Made by a program: the position numbers and the translations under genes
The notes under the pieces: model-generated
What the model was told of the DNA's origin: nothing
Database searches by the model: none
The model's input: only the letters and a program-made list of their open reading frames with translations
Assembly (NCBI GenBank): GCA_944332455.1
Contig: CALVJY010000004.1
Coordinates: 62,001-126,000 of the forward strand
Length of the DNA stretch: 64,000 nucleotides
DNA from: an uncultured Clostridia bacterium
GTDB taxonomy: Bacteria; Bacillota; Clostridia; Christensenellales; HGM11417
Direction: 5' to 3'
Part shown: piece by piece, positions 25,393-33,339 of the stretch
Layout: every line of letters starts with the position of its first letter
How positions within the stretch are numbered: position 1 is the first letter of the stretch

Positions 25393-25740
25393 ACGGACTT
25401 ATATCTTTTTCTTTATGTGGTCTGTCCACAACGTGGCGCGAAGCGGCACATATCGAGCAAGGCGAAGCTGTGTCTATCTTCTAAAACACATTGCAGGAAA
25501 ATCAAGCAATTTCCCCGCTTGCTCGGAGTGGGCGTATGGCCCGGGGCCGCCGGCACCGGAGCCTTGCATATCAAATGGCCGTCAGGCCATATATCGAGCG
25601 GCCATAGGCCGCATATCGACATAAACTTATCGCAGGATAAATCAATCATTTTTCCCACTCCATACGAGTGGGCGTTCTCGCCCGGTGCCTCAGGCACCTG
25701 GGCGTACAAAAAGGTGCCGATGGCACCCGGACTTGAGGGG
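25345..25740. repeat. ATATCGA-linked hairpin module, eroded copy
   Basis: GACGAGATTGGAAACCTGG and GGACAGACTT lead into stems joined by ATATCGA (25452, 25587, 25606), the unit ATGGCCGTCAGGCCAT, TTATCGCAGGATAAATC and CCCACT...AGTGGG, ending in two GGTGCC/GGCACC hairpins with GGGCGTAC. It parallels the island at 27990-28425. Confidence 0.85.
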
Positions 25741-25752
25741 AGGCGGCATTGA

Positions 25753-25788
25753 AAGACAGTTGTCAAAAAAACAACTGTCTTATTTTTT
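25753..25788 (+). terminator. Terminator-like hairpin after the hairpin island
   Basis: AAGACAGTTGT and ACAACTGTCTT around CAAAAAA, followed by ATTTTTT. No gene precedes it, so it may end a transcript made from the repeat island. Confidence 0.7.
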
Positions 25789-25807
25789 CTGTGGATATTA
25801 GCCCTTT

Positions 25808-25835
25808 TTGAAAATGGATCGTATAAACAGATAAT
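25808..25835 (+). promoter_or_regulatory. Promoter with a conserved spacer (GGATCGTATAAACA)
   Basis: TTGAAA, 16 bp, GATAAT. The spacer ATGGATCGTATAAACA differs in only one base from that before the purine permease (58711-58726), and a related TCGTAT spacer precedes the ABC transporter (38769-38784). The leader to the 26056 gene is about 215 nt and contains another hairpin module. Confidence 0.55.
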
Positions 25836-26055
25836 GGGGATTTAAGAAGGGTTGCCGACGTCTGTCTATGCGGTCTGAAAACGGGGCCTTCATTCGGCGT
25901 GCGGTCAATCAAAACTTATTGCAGGAAAAATTAATCGTTTCCCCGCCCGTTTGGCGTGGGCATATGGCCCGGTGTCGCCAGGCGCGGGCGTTCAGGGCGT
26001 GCCTTCAGGCACCCGCCCGGGCAGAGGGGACGCGAAAAGGAAAGGGAGGTTCCGG

Positions 26056-27573
26056 ATGTATACCTTTTTGATCGGCCTGGTGCTGTTGATCGTCGGCGGC
26101 TTTTTTTACGGTCAGTTCTGCCAGAAAGTGTTCCGGCCGGACGACCGCAGGACGCCGGCGCTGACCCGGACGGACGGCGTGGACTATCTGCCCATGAAGA
26201 GCTGGAAAAACAGCCTGATCGAGCTGCTGAACATTGCGGGGACCGGGCCCATCCTCGGCCCCATTCAGGGGATCCTGTTCGGGCCCATTGCCTTTTTGAC
26301 CATTCCGATCGGCTGCGTGCTGGGCGGCGCGGTACACGATTTTCTGTGCGGGATGATCTCCGCCCGCTGCGGGGGCTGCCAGACCCAGGAGATGGTGGGC
26401 CGTTTTCTGGGGAAGATCAGCAAGATCTTTTACACGGTGTTCGTGTGCATTTTGCTGCTGTTGGTGGGGGCGGTGTTCATCTACACCCCCGGCGACATCC
26501 TGGCCGAGGGGATCCTGGGCACTTCCACCTCGGCCTCCAATTGGGTGATCTGGGTGATCTACGGGGTGATCTTTCTGTACTATCTGGCGGCCACGCTGTT
26601 CCCCATCGACAAGATCATCGGCAAGATCTACCCGGTGTTCGGGGCGGTGCTGCTGCTCTCGGCCGTCGGCGTGTTCATCGGCCTGTTCACCTCGGGCTAC
26701 TCGGCGGCCCTCACCGAGATCTGGTCGCCGGACGCCTTCACCCTGTACGGCGGCTATTTCGGCAGCAACCACTTTTTGCCCATTTTCTTTGTGACCGTGG
26801 CCTGCGGCATCGTCTCGGGCTTCCACGCCACCCAGGCCACCCTGGTCTCCCGGACCATTCAGCACGAGCGGCAGGGGCGCACGGTGTTTTACTGGATGAT
26901 GATCGCCGAGGGCGTGATCGCCATGATCTGGGCGGCCGCCGCCATGGGGGCCTATTCCACCGGGGTCTCGTCGACCTCGGACGGCGCGCAGTCGGTGCTG
27001 ATCGCCATTGCCCGGGACCTTTTGGGCAACGTCGGCGGCATCATCGCCATGGTCGGGGTCATCGTGCTGCCCATCACTTCGGGCGACACGGCGCTGCGCT
27101 CGATGCGCCTGCTGCTGGCCGAGACCTTCGGCATCGACCAGGTCAAAAAGAAGAACCGGCTGCTTCTGTCCGCCGCCATTTTTGCGGTGGTGGCCGGGAT
27201 CCTGGTCTTTGCCAAGCTGTCGGCCGACGGCTTCCAGATCTTGTGGCGGTACTTTTCCTGGGCCAATCAGGTGATCGCCGTGTTCGGCTTTGCCTATGCC
27301 ACCGTCTACCTCATCCTCCGGCACAGCCGGGCCTTTGCCATGACGTTGATCCCGGGCATGTTTTACTTCTTCGTGGTCTCCTCCTACATTCTGAACGCCT
27401 CCATCGGATTCCGGCTGTCCTGGACGGTCTCCTACATCGCGGCCGGCGTGCTGACCGCCCTCTACGGCTTTGCCGTGCCCTTTGCCGGCTTCCGCAAGCG
27501 CGGCCGGGTGGCCCCCGAGGATCCGCCCGTGTACGAGGAACCCGCCCCCGAAGCCGTACAGCCGGTCACGTGA
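26056..27573 (+). CDS. CstA family transporter (short Firmicutes type)
   Basis: CstA-like proteins import peptides and pyruvate; the founding member is induced by carbon starvation. This 505-residue form has about 13-14 membrane helices. It shows the family landmarks YGQFCQKVFRPDDRRTPA (near the N-terminus), the N-terminal NIAGTGPILGPIQGILFGP, GGAVHDFLCGMISARCGG, CGIVSGFHATQATLVSRTI and the late ITSGDTALRSMRLLLAE. The C-terminal tail is hydrophilic and rich in E and P. GGGAGG lies 6 nt before the ATG; upstream in-frame codons belong to repeat DNA. It is monocistronic, with a terminator at 27580. The actual substrate is unknown. Confidence 0.92.
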   Translation: MYTFLIGLVLLIVGGFFYGQFCQKVFRPDDRRTPALTRTDGVDYLPMKSWKNSLIELLNIAGTGPILGPIQGILFGPIAFLTIPIGCVLGGAVHDFLCGMISARCGGCQTQEMVGRFLGKISKIFYTVFVCILLLLVGAVFIYTPGDILAEGILGTSTSASNWVIWVIYGVIFLYYLAATLFPIDKIIGKIYPVFGAVLLLSAVGVFIGLFTSGYSAALTEIWSPDAFTLYGGYFGSNHFLPIFFVTVACGIVSGFHATQATLVSRTIQHERQGRTVFYWMMIAEGVIAMIWAAAAMGAYSTGVSSTSDGAQSVLIAIARDLLGNVGGIIAMVGVIVLPITSGDTALRSMRLLLAETFGIDQVKKKNRLLLSAAIFAVVAGILVFAKLSADGFQILWRYFSWANQVIAVFGFAYATVYLILRHSRAFAMTLIPGMFYFFVVSSYILNASIGFRLSWTVSYIAAGVLTALYGFAVPFAGFRKRGRVAPEDPPVYEEPAPEAVQPVT

Positions 27574-27579
27574 CCCCGA

Positions 27580-27605
27580 CCCCGTCTCTCCCGAGACGGG
27601 GTTTT
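27580..27605 (+). terminator. Terminator of the CstA-like gene
   Basis: CCCCGTCTC and GAGACGGGG around CTCCC-type loop, followed by TTTT. Confidence 0.85.
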
Positions 27606-27694
27606 AAATTTCGGCCAAACGGCCTGCGGCGGCGGCCATAGCGCCCGTCACAAATAAAGGGTAAAAAGGTTAGTGTTTTCGCTCAATCTTTCAG

Positions 27695-27774
27695 TCGATA
27701 TGTTTCCCTGGCGGGAAACTCGATATGTTCCCTTCGGGAACTCGATATTTGCCCGCTTTGCGGGCAATCGATAT
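27695..27774. repeat. Minimal TCGATAT hairpin array: four linkers, three different perfect stems
   Basis: TCGATAT occurs at 27695, 27720, 27742 and 27768. Between them lie TTTCCC/GGGAAA, GTTCCC/GGGAAC and TGCCCGC/GCGGGCA. Loops are TGGC, TTC and TTT. The linkers are identical while every stem is different and perfectly paired. Confidence 0.92.
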
Positions 27775-27899
27775 GAATGGCCTTGTTTATTCTCTTTTCC
27801 CTCTGTAATTTGTCCCGCCATATTTTGGAATAAAGATCAAGACAGAGGCCCCAAACCCGGCCATTCGTATTGGATAAAACAGATCAAAACCGTATGATT

Positions 27900-28425
27900 T
27901 TTAAAACCTATCGCAGGAACAAGCGGTTAGTTTTTCATTCGCCCCGAGTGAGCGTACAGGCTGTGCCTTCAGGCACCCCTGCGTTGGCGCGACGAGATTG
28001 AAAGCCCGGTGCGAGGACAGACTTTACGAAAAAAATAATCGGAACGGGCTTATATCTTTTCCTTTATGCTGTCCGTCCACAACGTGCCACGTTGTGGCAC
28101 ATATCGAGCAAAGTGAGCGAAGCGGAACTTTGCATATCGAATGGCCGTCAGGCCATATATCGAGCGAGGCAAAGCCGAGCATATCGACTTAAACTCATCG
28201 CAGGATAAATCAATCAATATTCCCACTCAGTCAGAGTGGGCGTGCTGCCTGGTGCCGCCGGCACCGGAGCCTTGCATATCGAATGGCCGTCAGGCCATAT
28301 ATCGAGCGAGGCTTAGCCTCGCATATCGACATAAATTTCTCGCAGGGCAAATAAATCAAATTTCCCACTTGCCCGGAGTGGGCGTATTGCCCGGTGCCGC
28401 CGGCACCCGCCCGCATAAGCGGTTT
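27900..28425. repeat. Large composite island of ATATCGA arrays
   Basis: Two arrays (28084-28186 and 28274-28330) are each followed by (T/C)TCGCAGG, an AAATCAAT tract and a CCCACT/AGTGGG hairpin, then GTGCC/GGCAC. Stems include GTGCCAC/GTGGCAC, GCAAAGT/ACTTTGC, ATGGCC/GGCCAT (twice), GGC/GCC inside GCGA...CGAGC and GCGAGGC/GCCTCGC. The start repeats GACGAGATTGAAAGCCCGG as at 25351, 53368 and 61700. No gene is seen in 27606-28473. Confidence 0.9.
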
Positions 28426-28468
28426 TTATGGCACATAAAAGGATAAACTTAGGACTTTAAAGGGCTAA

Positions 28469-29869
<1,401 letters not shown>

Positions 29870-29883
29870 CATCTGCGACTGAC

Positions 29884-29912
29884 GGGGAGCCTTCCGGCTC
29901 CCCCCTTTTTTT
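29884..29912 (+). terminator. Terminator of gdhA
   Basis: GGGGAGCC/GGCTCCCC with a 4-nt loop followed by a T-run. Confidence 0.9.
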
Positions 29913-30049
29913 GGCTCTTTACGAGGTTTTTTCGGGCGGGCAAGATTTCCCCTCTCTCTGTCTCTCTTTTTCTTTTTGGTGGGCGCGCTTTCGGCTCCGC
30001 CGGAACGCCGCTCGTGCGAACAAAGAGCGGGCGGCCCCATAAAATACAG

Positions 30050-30546
30050 AGGCGTTGGGGAAGCCGCATGAGGGAATCGGTCCACATAAGCGGGAGGTTC
30101 AGCCAACAGGAGCGGTGAGGAAAAGCCGCATGAGAGGATCGGTCTGCATGAGCGGGCAACCCGCAAAACGCAGGGCGGCACGGAAAAGCCGCATGAGAGG
30201 ATCGGTCTGCATAAGCGGGCGACCCCGCAAAACGCAGGGCGGCGCGGAAAAGCCGGAAGATCACACAAAAACCAGGGAAGCCTCTTTTCTCAAAAGTGGA
30301 AACAAACCGGCAAAGCGGGCAGAAAGCGGCCCCCGCGAACACAGGGCGGCGCGGAAAAGCCGGAAGATCACACAAAAATCGGGAAAGCCTCTTTTCTCAA
30401 AAGTGGAAACAAACCGGCAAAGCGGGCAGAAAGCGGCCCCCGCGAACACAGGGCGGCACGGAAAGCCATGTCAAAAGGCCGGCGCTTTGTCCGGACTTGC
30501 CCTCTTTTGCCGAAAGGCTCCCCTCTTTGCAAGGGGAGCCTTTTTC
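30050..30546. repeat. Two kinds of tandem repeat (about 63 bp and 107 bp) plus a terminator
   Basis: Three units beginning AAGCCGCATGAG and containing ATCGGTC (30060, 30122, 30187) are followed by two nearly identical 107-bp units beginning AAAAGCCGGAAGATC (30249, 30355). All full units end GCAGGGCGGC or ACAGGGCGGC then (A/G)CGG. A terminator, AGGCTCCCCT/AGGGGAGCCT plus T-run, lies at 30515-30546. No gene is seen. Confidence 0.8.
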
Positions 30547-30635
30547 TGTTTTCAGACGGCGGGAGGCGGTTTTTTGCCGCCGCCCTGGGTAAAACTTTTG
30601 CCGGGGTTCAACGCTTGTTTTCTGTTTGCCGGGGT

Positions 30636-31025
30636 TCAACGCTTGTTTTTCAGATCGTCCAGCCGGGCCAGCGCCTCGTCGGGCTCCAGGATCTCCCGGA
30701 TCCCGCAGGAGGCCCGGGCGGCCATGCAGGTCGTGTTGCTCCCGAAAAAGAGTTTGTCCCAGGGATTGATGACCACGATGGGAAAGGTGTACTCCTCCGG
30801 AAGTCCGATCCGGCGGAATCCTCTTGCCTCCAGGGCCTCCGAAAGGCGGCGGAGGGTCTCGCGGTCATGCCAGCGCACGCACCAATGGTCCCGCCCCTGG
30901 ATGGCCACGATCGGATCCGGCTCCTCTCCGTCCCGTAAACGCGGGGTCTCTTCGTCCCACGCCCAGATGGTCGGGGCGGAAATATAACGTACTCGTTCCT
31001 GTGAAATTGTGCGCTTTTGCTTCAT
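30636..31025 (-). CDS. Orphan 129-residue protein under SAM riboswitch control
   Basis: I do not recognise this protein. It starts MKQKRTISQERVRYISAPTIW, is rich in W, R, E and D, has VAIQGRDHWCVRWHDRETLRRLSEALEARGF in the middle, IVVINPWDKLFFGSNTTC near residue 85-102 and a helical tail EPDEALARLDDL. No signal peptide or membrane helix is seen, so it should be cytosolic. GAGGTG lies 5 nt before the ATG. Its 170-nt leader carries a SAM-I-clan aptamer and a terminator, so expression should rise when S-adenosylmethionine is scarce; a link to methionine, SAM or sulfur metabolism is therefore inferred. A 29-bp direct duplication (GCCGGGGTTCAACGCTTG, two copies at 30601 and 30630) covers its last codons and stop. 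Confidence 0.72.
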   Translation of the reverse strand: MKQKRTISQERVRYISAPTIWAWDEETPRLRDGEEPDPIVAIQGRDHWCVRWHDRETLRRLSEALEARGFRRIGLPEEYTFPIVVINPWDKLFFGSNTTCMAARASCGIREILEPDEALARLDDLKNKR

Positions 31026-31064
31026 AACAGCACCTCTTGAAAAAAATATTCCGCAAAGAGGCGC

Positions 31065-31195
31065 AAAAAAAAGCCCATCGTCCGACGGGCTTTTGCTTTC
31101 TGTTTTTTTTCGGCCCATCGTTCAGCCTTTGGCACCTTGCAAAAGCAGGTTGCCGTGCGGTCAAAGGGGCTGTCCCTCGCGCAACTCTTTATGGT
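31065..31195 (-). promoter_or_regulatory. SAM riboswitch (SAM-I/SAM-I-IV clan) with terminator switch
   Basis: On the minus strand the leader has the clan's conserved core in order: GCGAGGGACAGCCCC (GAGGGA at 31178-31173), TTTGACC, GCACGGCAACC (GGCAACC at 31154-31148), a P3 hairpin ACCTGC-TTTT-GCAAGGT, and AAGGTGCCAAAGGC (31138-31131). Downstream, GCCCGTCG (31090-31083) can pair either with CGATGGGC at 31120-31113 (antiterminator) or with CGATGGGC at 31080-31073 followed by eight Ts (terminator). That is the layout of a transcriptional OFF switch. Which subclass it is needs covariance-model scoring. Confidence 0.8.
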
Positions 31196-31201
31196 GATCT
31201 T

Positions 31202-31230
31202 ATCATAGCATATTTTTTGCCGTTTGGCAA
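31202..31230 (-). promoter_or_regulatory. Promoter of the SAM-riboswitch transcript
   Basis: Minus-strand TTGCCA, 17 bp, TATGAT; transcription would start at the 5' end of the aptamer. The adjoining 31231-31580 stretch is repeat-free G+C-rich DNA in which I see no gene. Confidence 0.7.
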
Positions 31231-31612
31231 GTCTTTTTTCGGAAGAATCCGAAATTTGTCTCTCTCTTCCCTTTCCGGCGGGATCTTCCCGGAACCCTCC
31301 CGGGGAAGGCATTTTGGGGCCTGCCCCGGAAAAATTTGAAATTTGTCCTTTCAGTCCTCCTCTGCGGCTCAACTTTTTCTCGGGCCGCTCCCGGGAAAAG
31401 AGCTTTCTGCCCGGCCGCCGGACGAGGCAAAAGCCAAAGCCGGATATGCTTTTTCCCTCTTTTCCGGGCAGGAAGATTTTCCGGCCCCGGAAAAATTTTT
31501 CAGCCCCTCCCTGCGGGAACTTTCTGACGCCTCCCGGGGAAGGCTTTTTCAGACCGACCCCGAAAAATCCGGAAAAAATTTGAAAAACCCGTTTGAAAAC
31601 CGGAAAAGGGTT

Positions 31613-31660
31613 TATAATATTAGCAAACAAAGAACTAGAGTGCCAGCACTCATGGAGTGC
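31613..31660 (+). promoter_or_regulatory. -10 box and CIRCE-like operator of hsp20
   Basis: TATAAT at 31613-31618 is followed by TTAGCAAAC, 9 bp, GAGTGCCAG (31620-31646), which has the exact spacing of CIRCE (TTAGCACTC-N9-GAGTGCTAA) with two mismatches per half. It overlaps GCACTC-ATG-GAGTGC (31646-31660), a perfect inverted repeat of the HrcA half-site with a 3-bp spacer. Confidence 0.55.
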
Positions 31661-31684
31661 AAGCGCCAAAAGGAGATGAGTTTT

Positions 31685-32101
31685 ATGAAAAACGAACTGA
31701 GCAGAAAGAGTGATTTTGATTTCTTCGACGAGGCCATGCATGATTTCTTTACCCCCTTCTACGGCAGAAGAGGCGTCCAGAAATATATGCGCACCGACAT
31801 CAAGGAAAACGAGAACGACTACCTGATGGAAGTGGAGCTGCCCGGGCTGGACAAGCAGGACATCCACATCGAGCTGAAGGACGGTTACCTGAACATTTCG
31901 GCCTCCAAGAGCGAGAAGCAGGAAGGCGGCAAGGACAACTATATCCACCGCGAGCGCAGCTTCTCCTGCCAGCGGAGCTACTATGTGGGCGACGTCCGCA
32001 GCGAGGACATCAAGGCCAAGTACGAAAACGGCATTTTGCAGGTGGTCATCCCCAAGCTGACCGAGCAGAAGGAAATTAACAGCCGCATCGAAATCGAATA
32101 A
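31685..32101 (+). CDS. Hsp20/alpha-crystallin small heat shock protein
   Basis: Small heat shock proteins form oligomers that hold unfolding proteins for refolding by other chaperones. The 138-residue product has a short N-terminal arm (FDFFDEAMHDFFTPFYG), the alpha-crystallin domain from about residue 38 (MRTDIKENENDYLMEVELPGLDKQDIHIELKDGYLNISA) to about 128, and the conserved NGILQVVIPK with the family's A/G-x-L motif variant. A short C-terminal tail (INSRIEIE) carries an I-x-I motif. AAGGAG lies 9 nt before the ATG. The upstream region contains HrcA-like half-sites, which suggests heat-shock control. Monocistronic. Confidence 0.95.
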   Translation: MKNELSRKSDFDFFDEAMHDFFTPFYGRRGVQKYMRTDIKENENDYLMEVELPGLDKQDIHIELKDGYLNISASKSEKQEGGKDNYIHRERSFSCQRSYYVGDVRSEDIKAKYENGILQVVIPKLTEQKEINSRIEIE

Positions 32102-32135
32102 TCCCCCGCCGGAGGGCATCCGGCCAGGGTCTTTC

Positions 32136-32168
32136 GGGCCTTCCCTCCGCCCGGAAGGCCCTTTTTTT
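32136..32168 (+). terminator. Terminator of hsp20
   Basis: GGGCCTTCC/GGAAGGCCC followed by seven Ts. Confidence 0.9.
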
Positions 32169-32273
32169 GCCGTTTTTCAAAGCCTTGCCGGTTTCAAGAT
32201 CTTTTCAAACGATCCCTTAAACCCCTGCTTTTTGGGGCAAAGCCCTTATCCTTTGGCCGGCACGCTTCAAAGG

Positions 32274-32305
32274 AAAAGGACTCCGCCGACGGGGCGGAGT
32301 CCTTG
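32274..32305 (-). terminator. Terminator of the galT-SDR operon
   Basis: AAGGACTCCGCC/GGCGGAGTCCTT; the minus strand continues TTTTCC. Confidence 0.75.
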
Positions 32306-32394
32306 GCTTTGAAAACAGCTGCCTGACGGGGGGTTGATCTTCAAGCGCTCCATGGGCGATCTTCCTGCGCTCCGGCTTTTAAGGGGCAGAGGCG

Positions 32395-33339
32395 TCAGAC
32401 CTTGAGGATCCGGCCGATCAGGGCAGTCTGCAGGCGGTCGGGAAGGAGATGCAGCAGGCGAAGGCCGGGATTGCGGTTGAGGTTGTAGACCAGCCGGGGC
32501 CGGCGGGCCCGCAGCGCGGAGAGCACCTTTTTGGCCACGGCGGCGGGCGGGACGCTTCGGGTCTCGACCTTGTTGACGATGGCCCGGAACCGGGCGGCGT
32601 TGCAGGGATAGAGCTTGGTGTTTTGGCAGAACCGCTCCAGCCCCTCGGTGGAGACGGCCAGAAGGCCGGTTTTGACCGCGCCCGGCCGGATGACCACCAC
32701 CGAGTGGCCCAGCAGCTGGACCTCCATGCGCAGGGAAAAGGCGTATTTTTCCAGGGCGGCCTTGCTGACGGCGTAGACCCCGGTAAAGGGAAGGGGGTCC
32801 AGAGGCGCCAGCTCGCTGGTGGTGATCAGGATGCGGGATTTCGGCCCGAGCAGGGAAAGAAAGAGCTGATTGACCCGGCAGACCCCGAAAAAGTTGACCT
32901 CGAACACCCGGTGCAGCTCCGCCTCGGGCATTTCGATCAGGGAATCCAGCCGGTAGATGCCGGCCATGTGCACGATGGCGCCCAGCGTTCCGGCCTCCCG
33001 GGCGATCTGCTCCCGGGCGGCCTCCAGCGAGGCCGGGTCGGTGACGTCGGCCGAAAGATACCGCCAGGGCCTCCCGGACGGGAGGGCGGGTTCGGTCTCT
33101 GCCGGCTCGGGGAGGGCAGTCTCTGCGGCCCCCGGCCGCGCGGCAGAAACTTGCGCGGGCCGTTCTCCGGCCCCCTTCGGGCGGGAATCGGGCCCGGCCT
33201 GAGGGGCGGGCTCGGGGAGACGTTCGGGCAGGTCGATGCCCCACACCCCGTAGCCCTGGCGGCTGAGCAGCTCGCACACGGCCCGGCCCATGCCGCCGGC
33301 CGCGCCGGTGACCAGGACATTGCAAAGGGGAGGTCTCAT
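32395..33339 (-). CDS. Short-chain dehydrogenase/reductase with a Pro/Ala-rich insertion
   Basis: The 314-residue protein is a classical SDR: NVLVTGAAGGMGRAVCELL for NAD(P) binding at residues 7-25, the NAG-equivalent VHMAGIYRLDSL near 130, the active serine region ILITTSELAPLD near 175 and YAVSKAALEKYAF with the catalytic Tyr and Lys. The VIRPGAVKTGL motif follows. Between the first helix and DVTDPASL there is an extra stretch of about 45 residues rich in P, A, E and G, unlike normal SDRs and probably a disordered loop. It overlaps galT by 4 nt (ATGA), so the two are co-translated. A role in UDP-sugar or polyol metabolism is suggested only by this coupling. Confidence 0.85.
   Translation of the reverse strand: MRPPLCNVLVTGAAGGMGRAVCELLSRQGYGVWGIDLPERLPEPAPQAGPDSRPKGAGERPAQVSAARPGAAETALPEPAETEPALPSGRPWRYLSADVTDPASLEAAREQIAREAGTLGAIVHMAGIYRLDSLIEMPEAELHRVFEVNFFGVCRVNQLFLSLLGPKSRILITTSELAPLDPLPFTGVYAVSKAALEKYAFSLRMEVQLLGHSVVVIRPGAVKTGLLAVSTEGLERFCQNTKLYPCNAARFRAIVNKVETRSVPPAAVAKKVLSALRARRPRLVYNLNRNPGLRLLHLLPDRLQTALIGRILKV

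Noticed and set aside
26005-27324. A 439-residue minus-strand frame opposite the CstA-like gene
   Set aside because: His/Asp/Gly-rich translation without domains; typical antisense of a G+C-rich membrane protein gene.
27695-28430. CRISPR array
   Set aside because: Regular linkers with variable inserts resemble one at first sight, but the constant part is only 7 nt, the inserts are self-complementary hairpins of 14-30 nt, and no cas gene is present.
31022-32119. A 365-residue minus-strand frame covering hsp20
   Set aside because: Antisense shadow of hsp20 and of the SAM riboswitch leader; the true features explain the sequence better.
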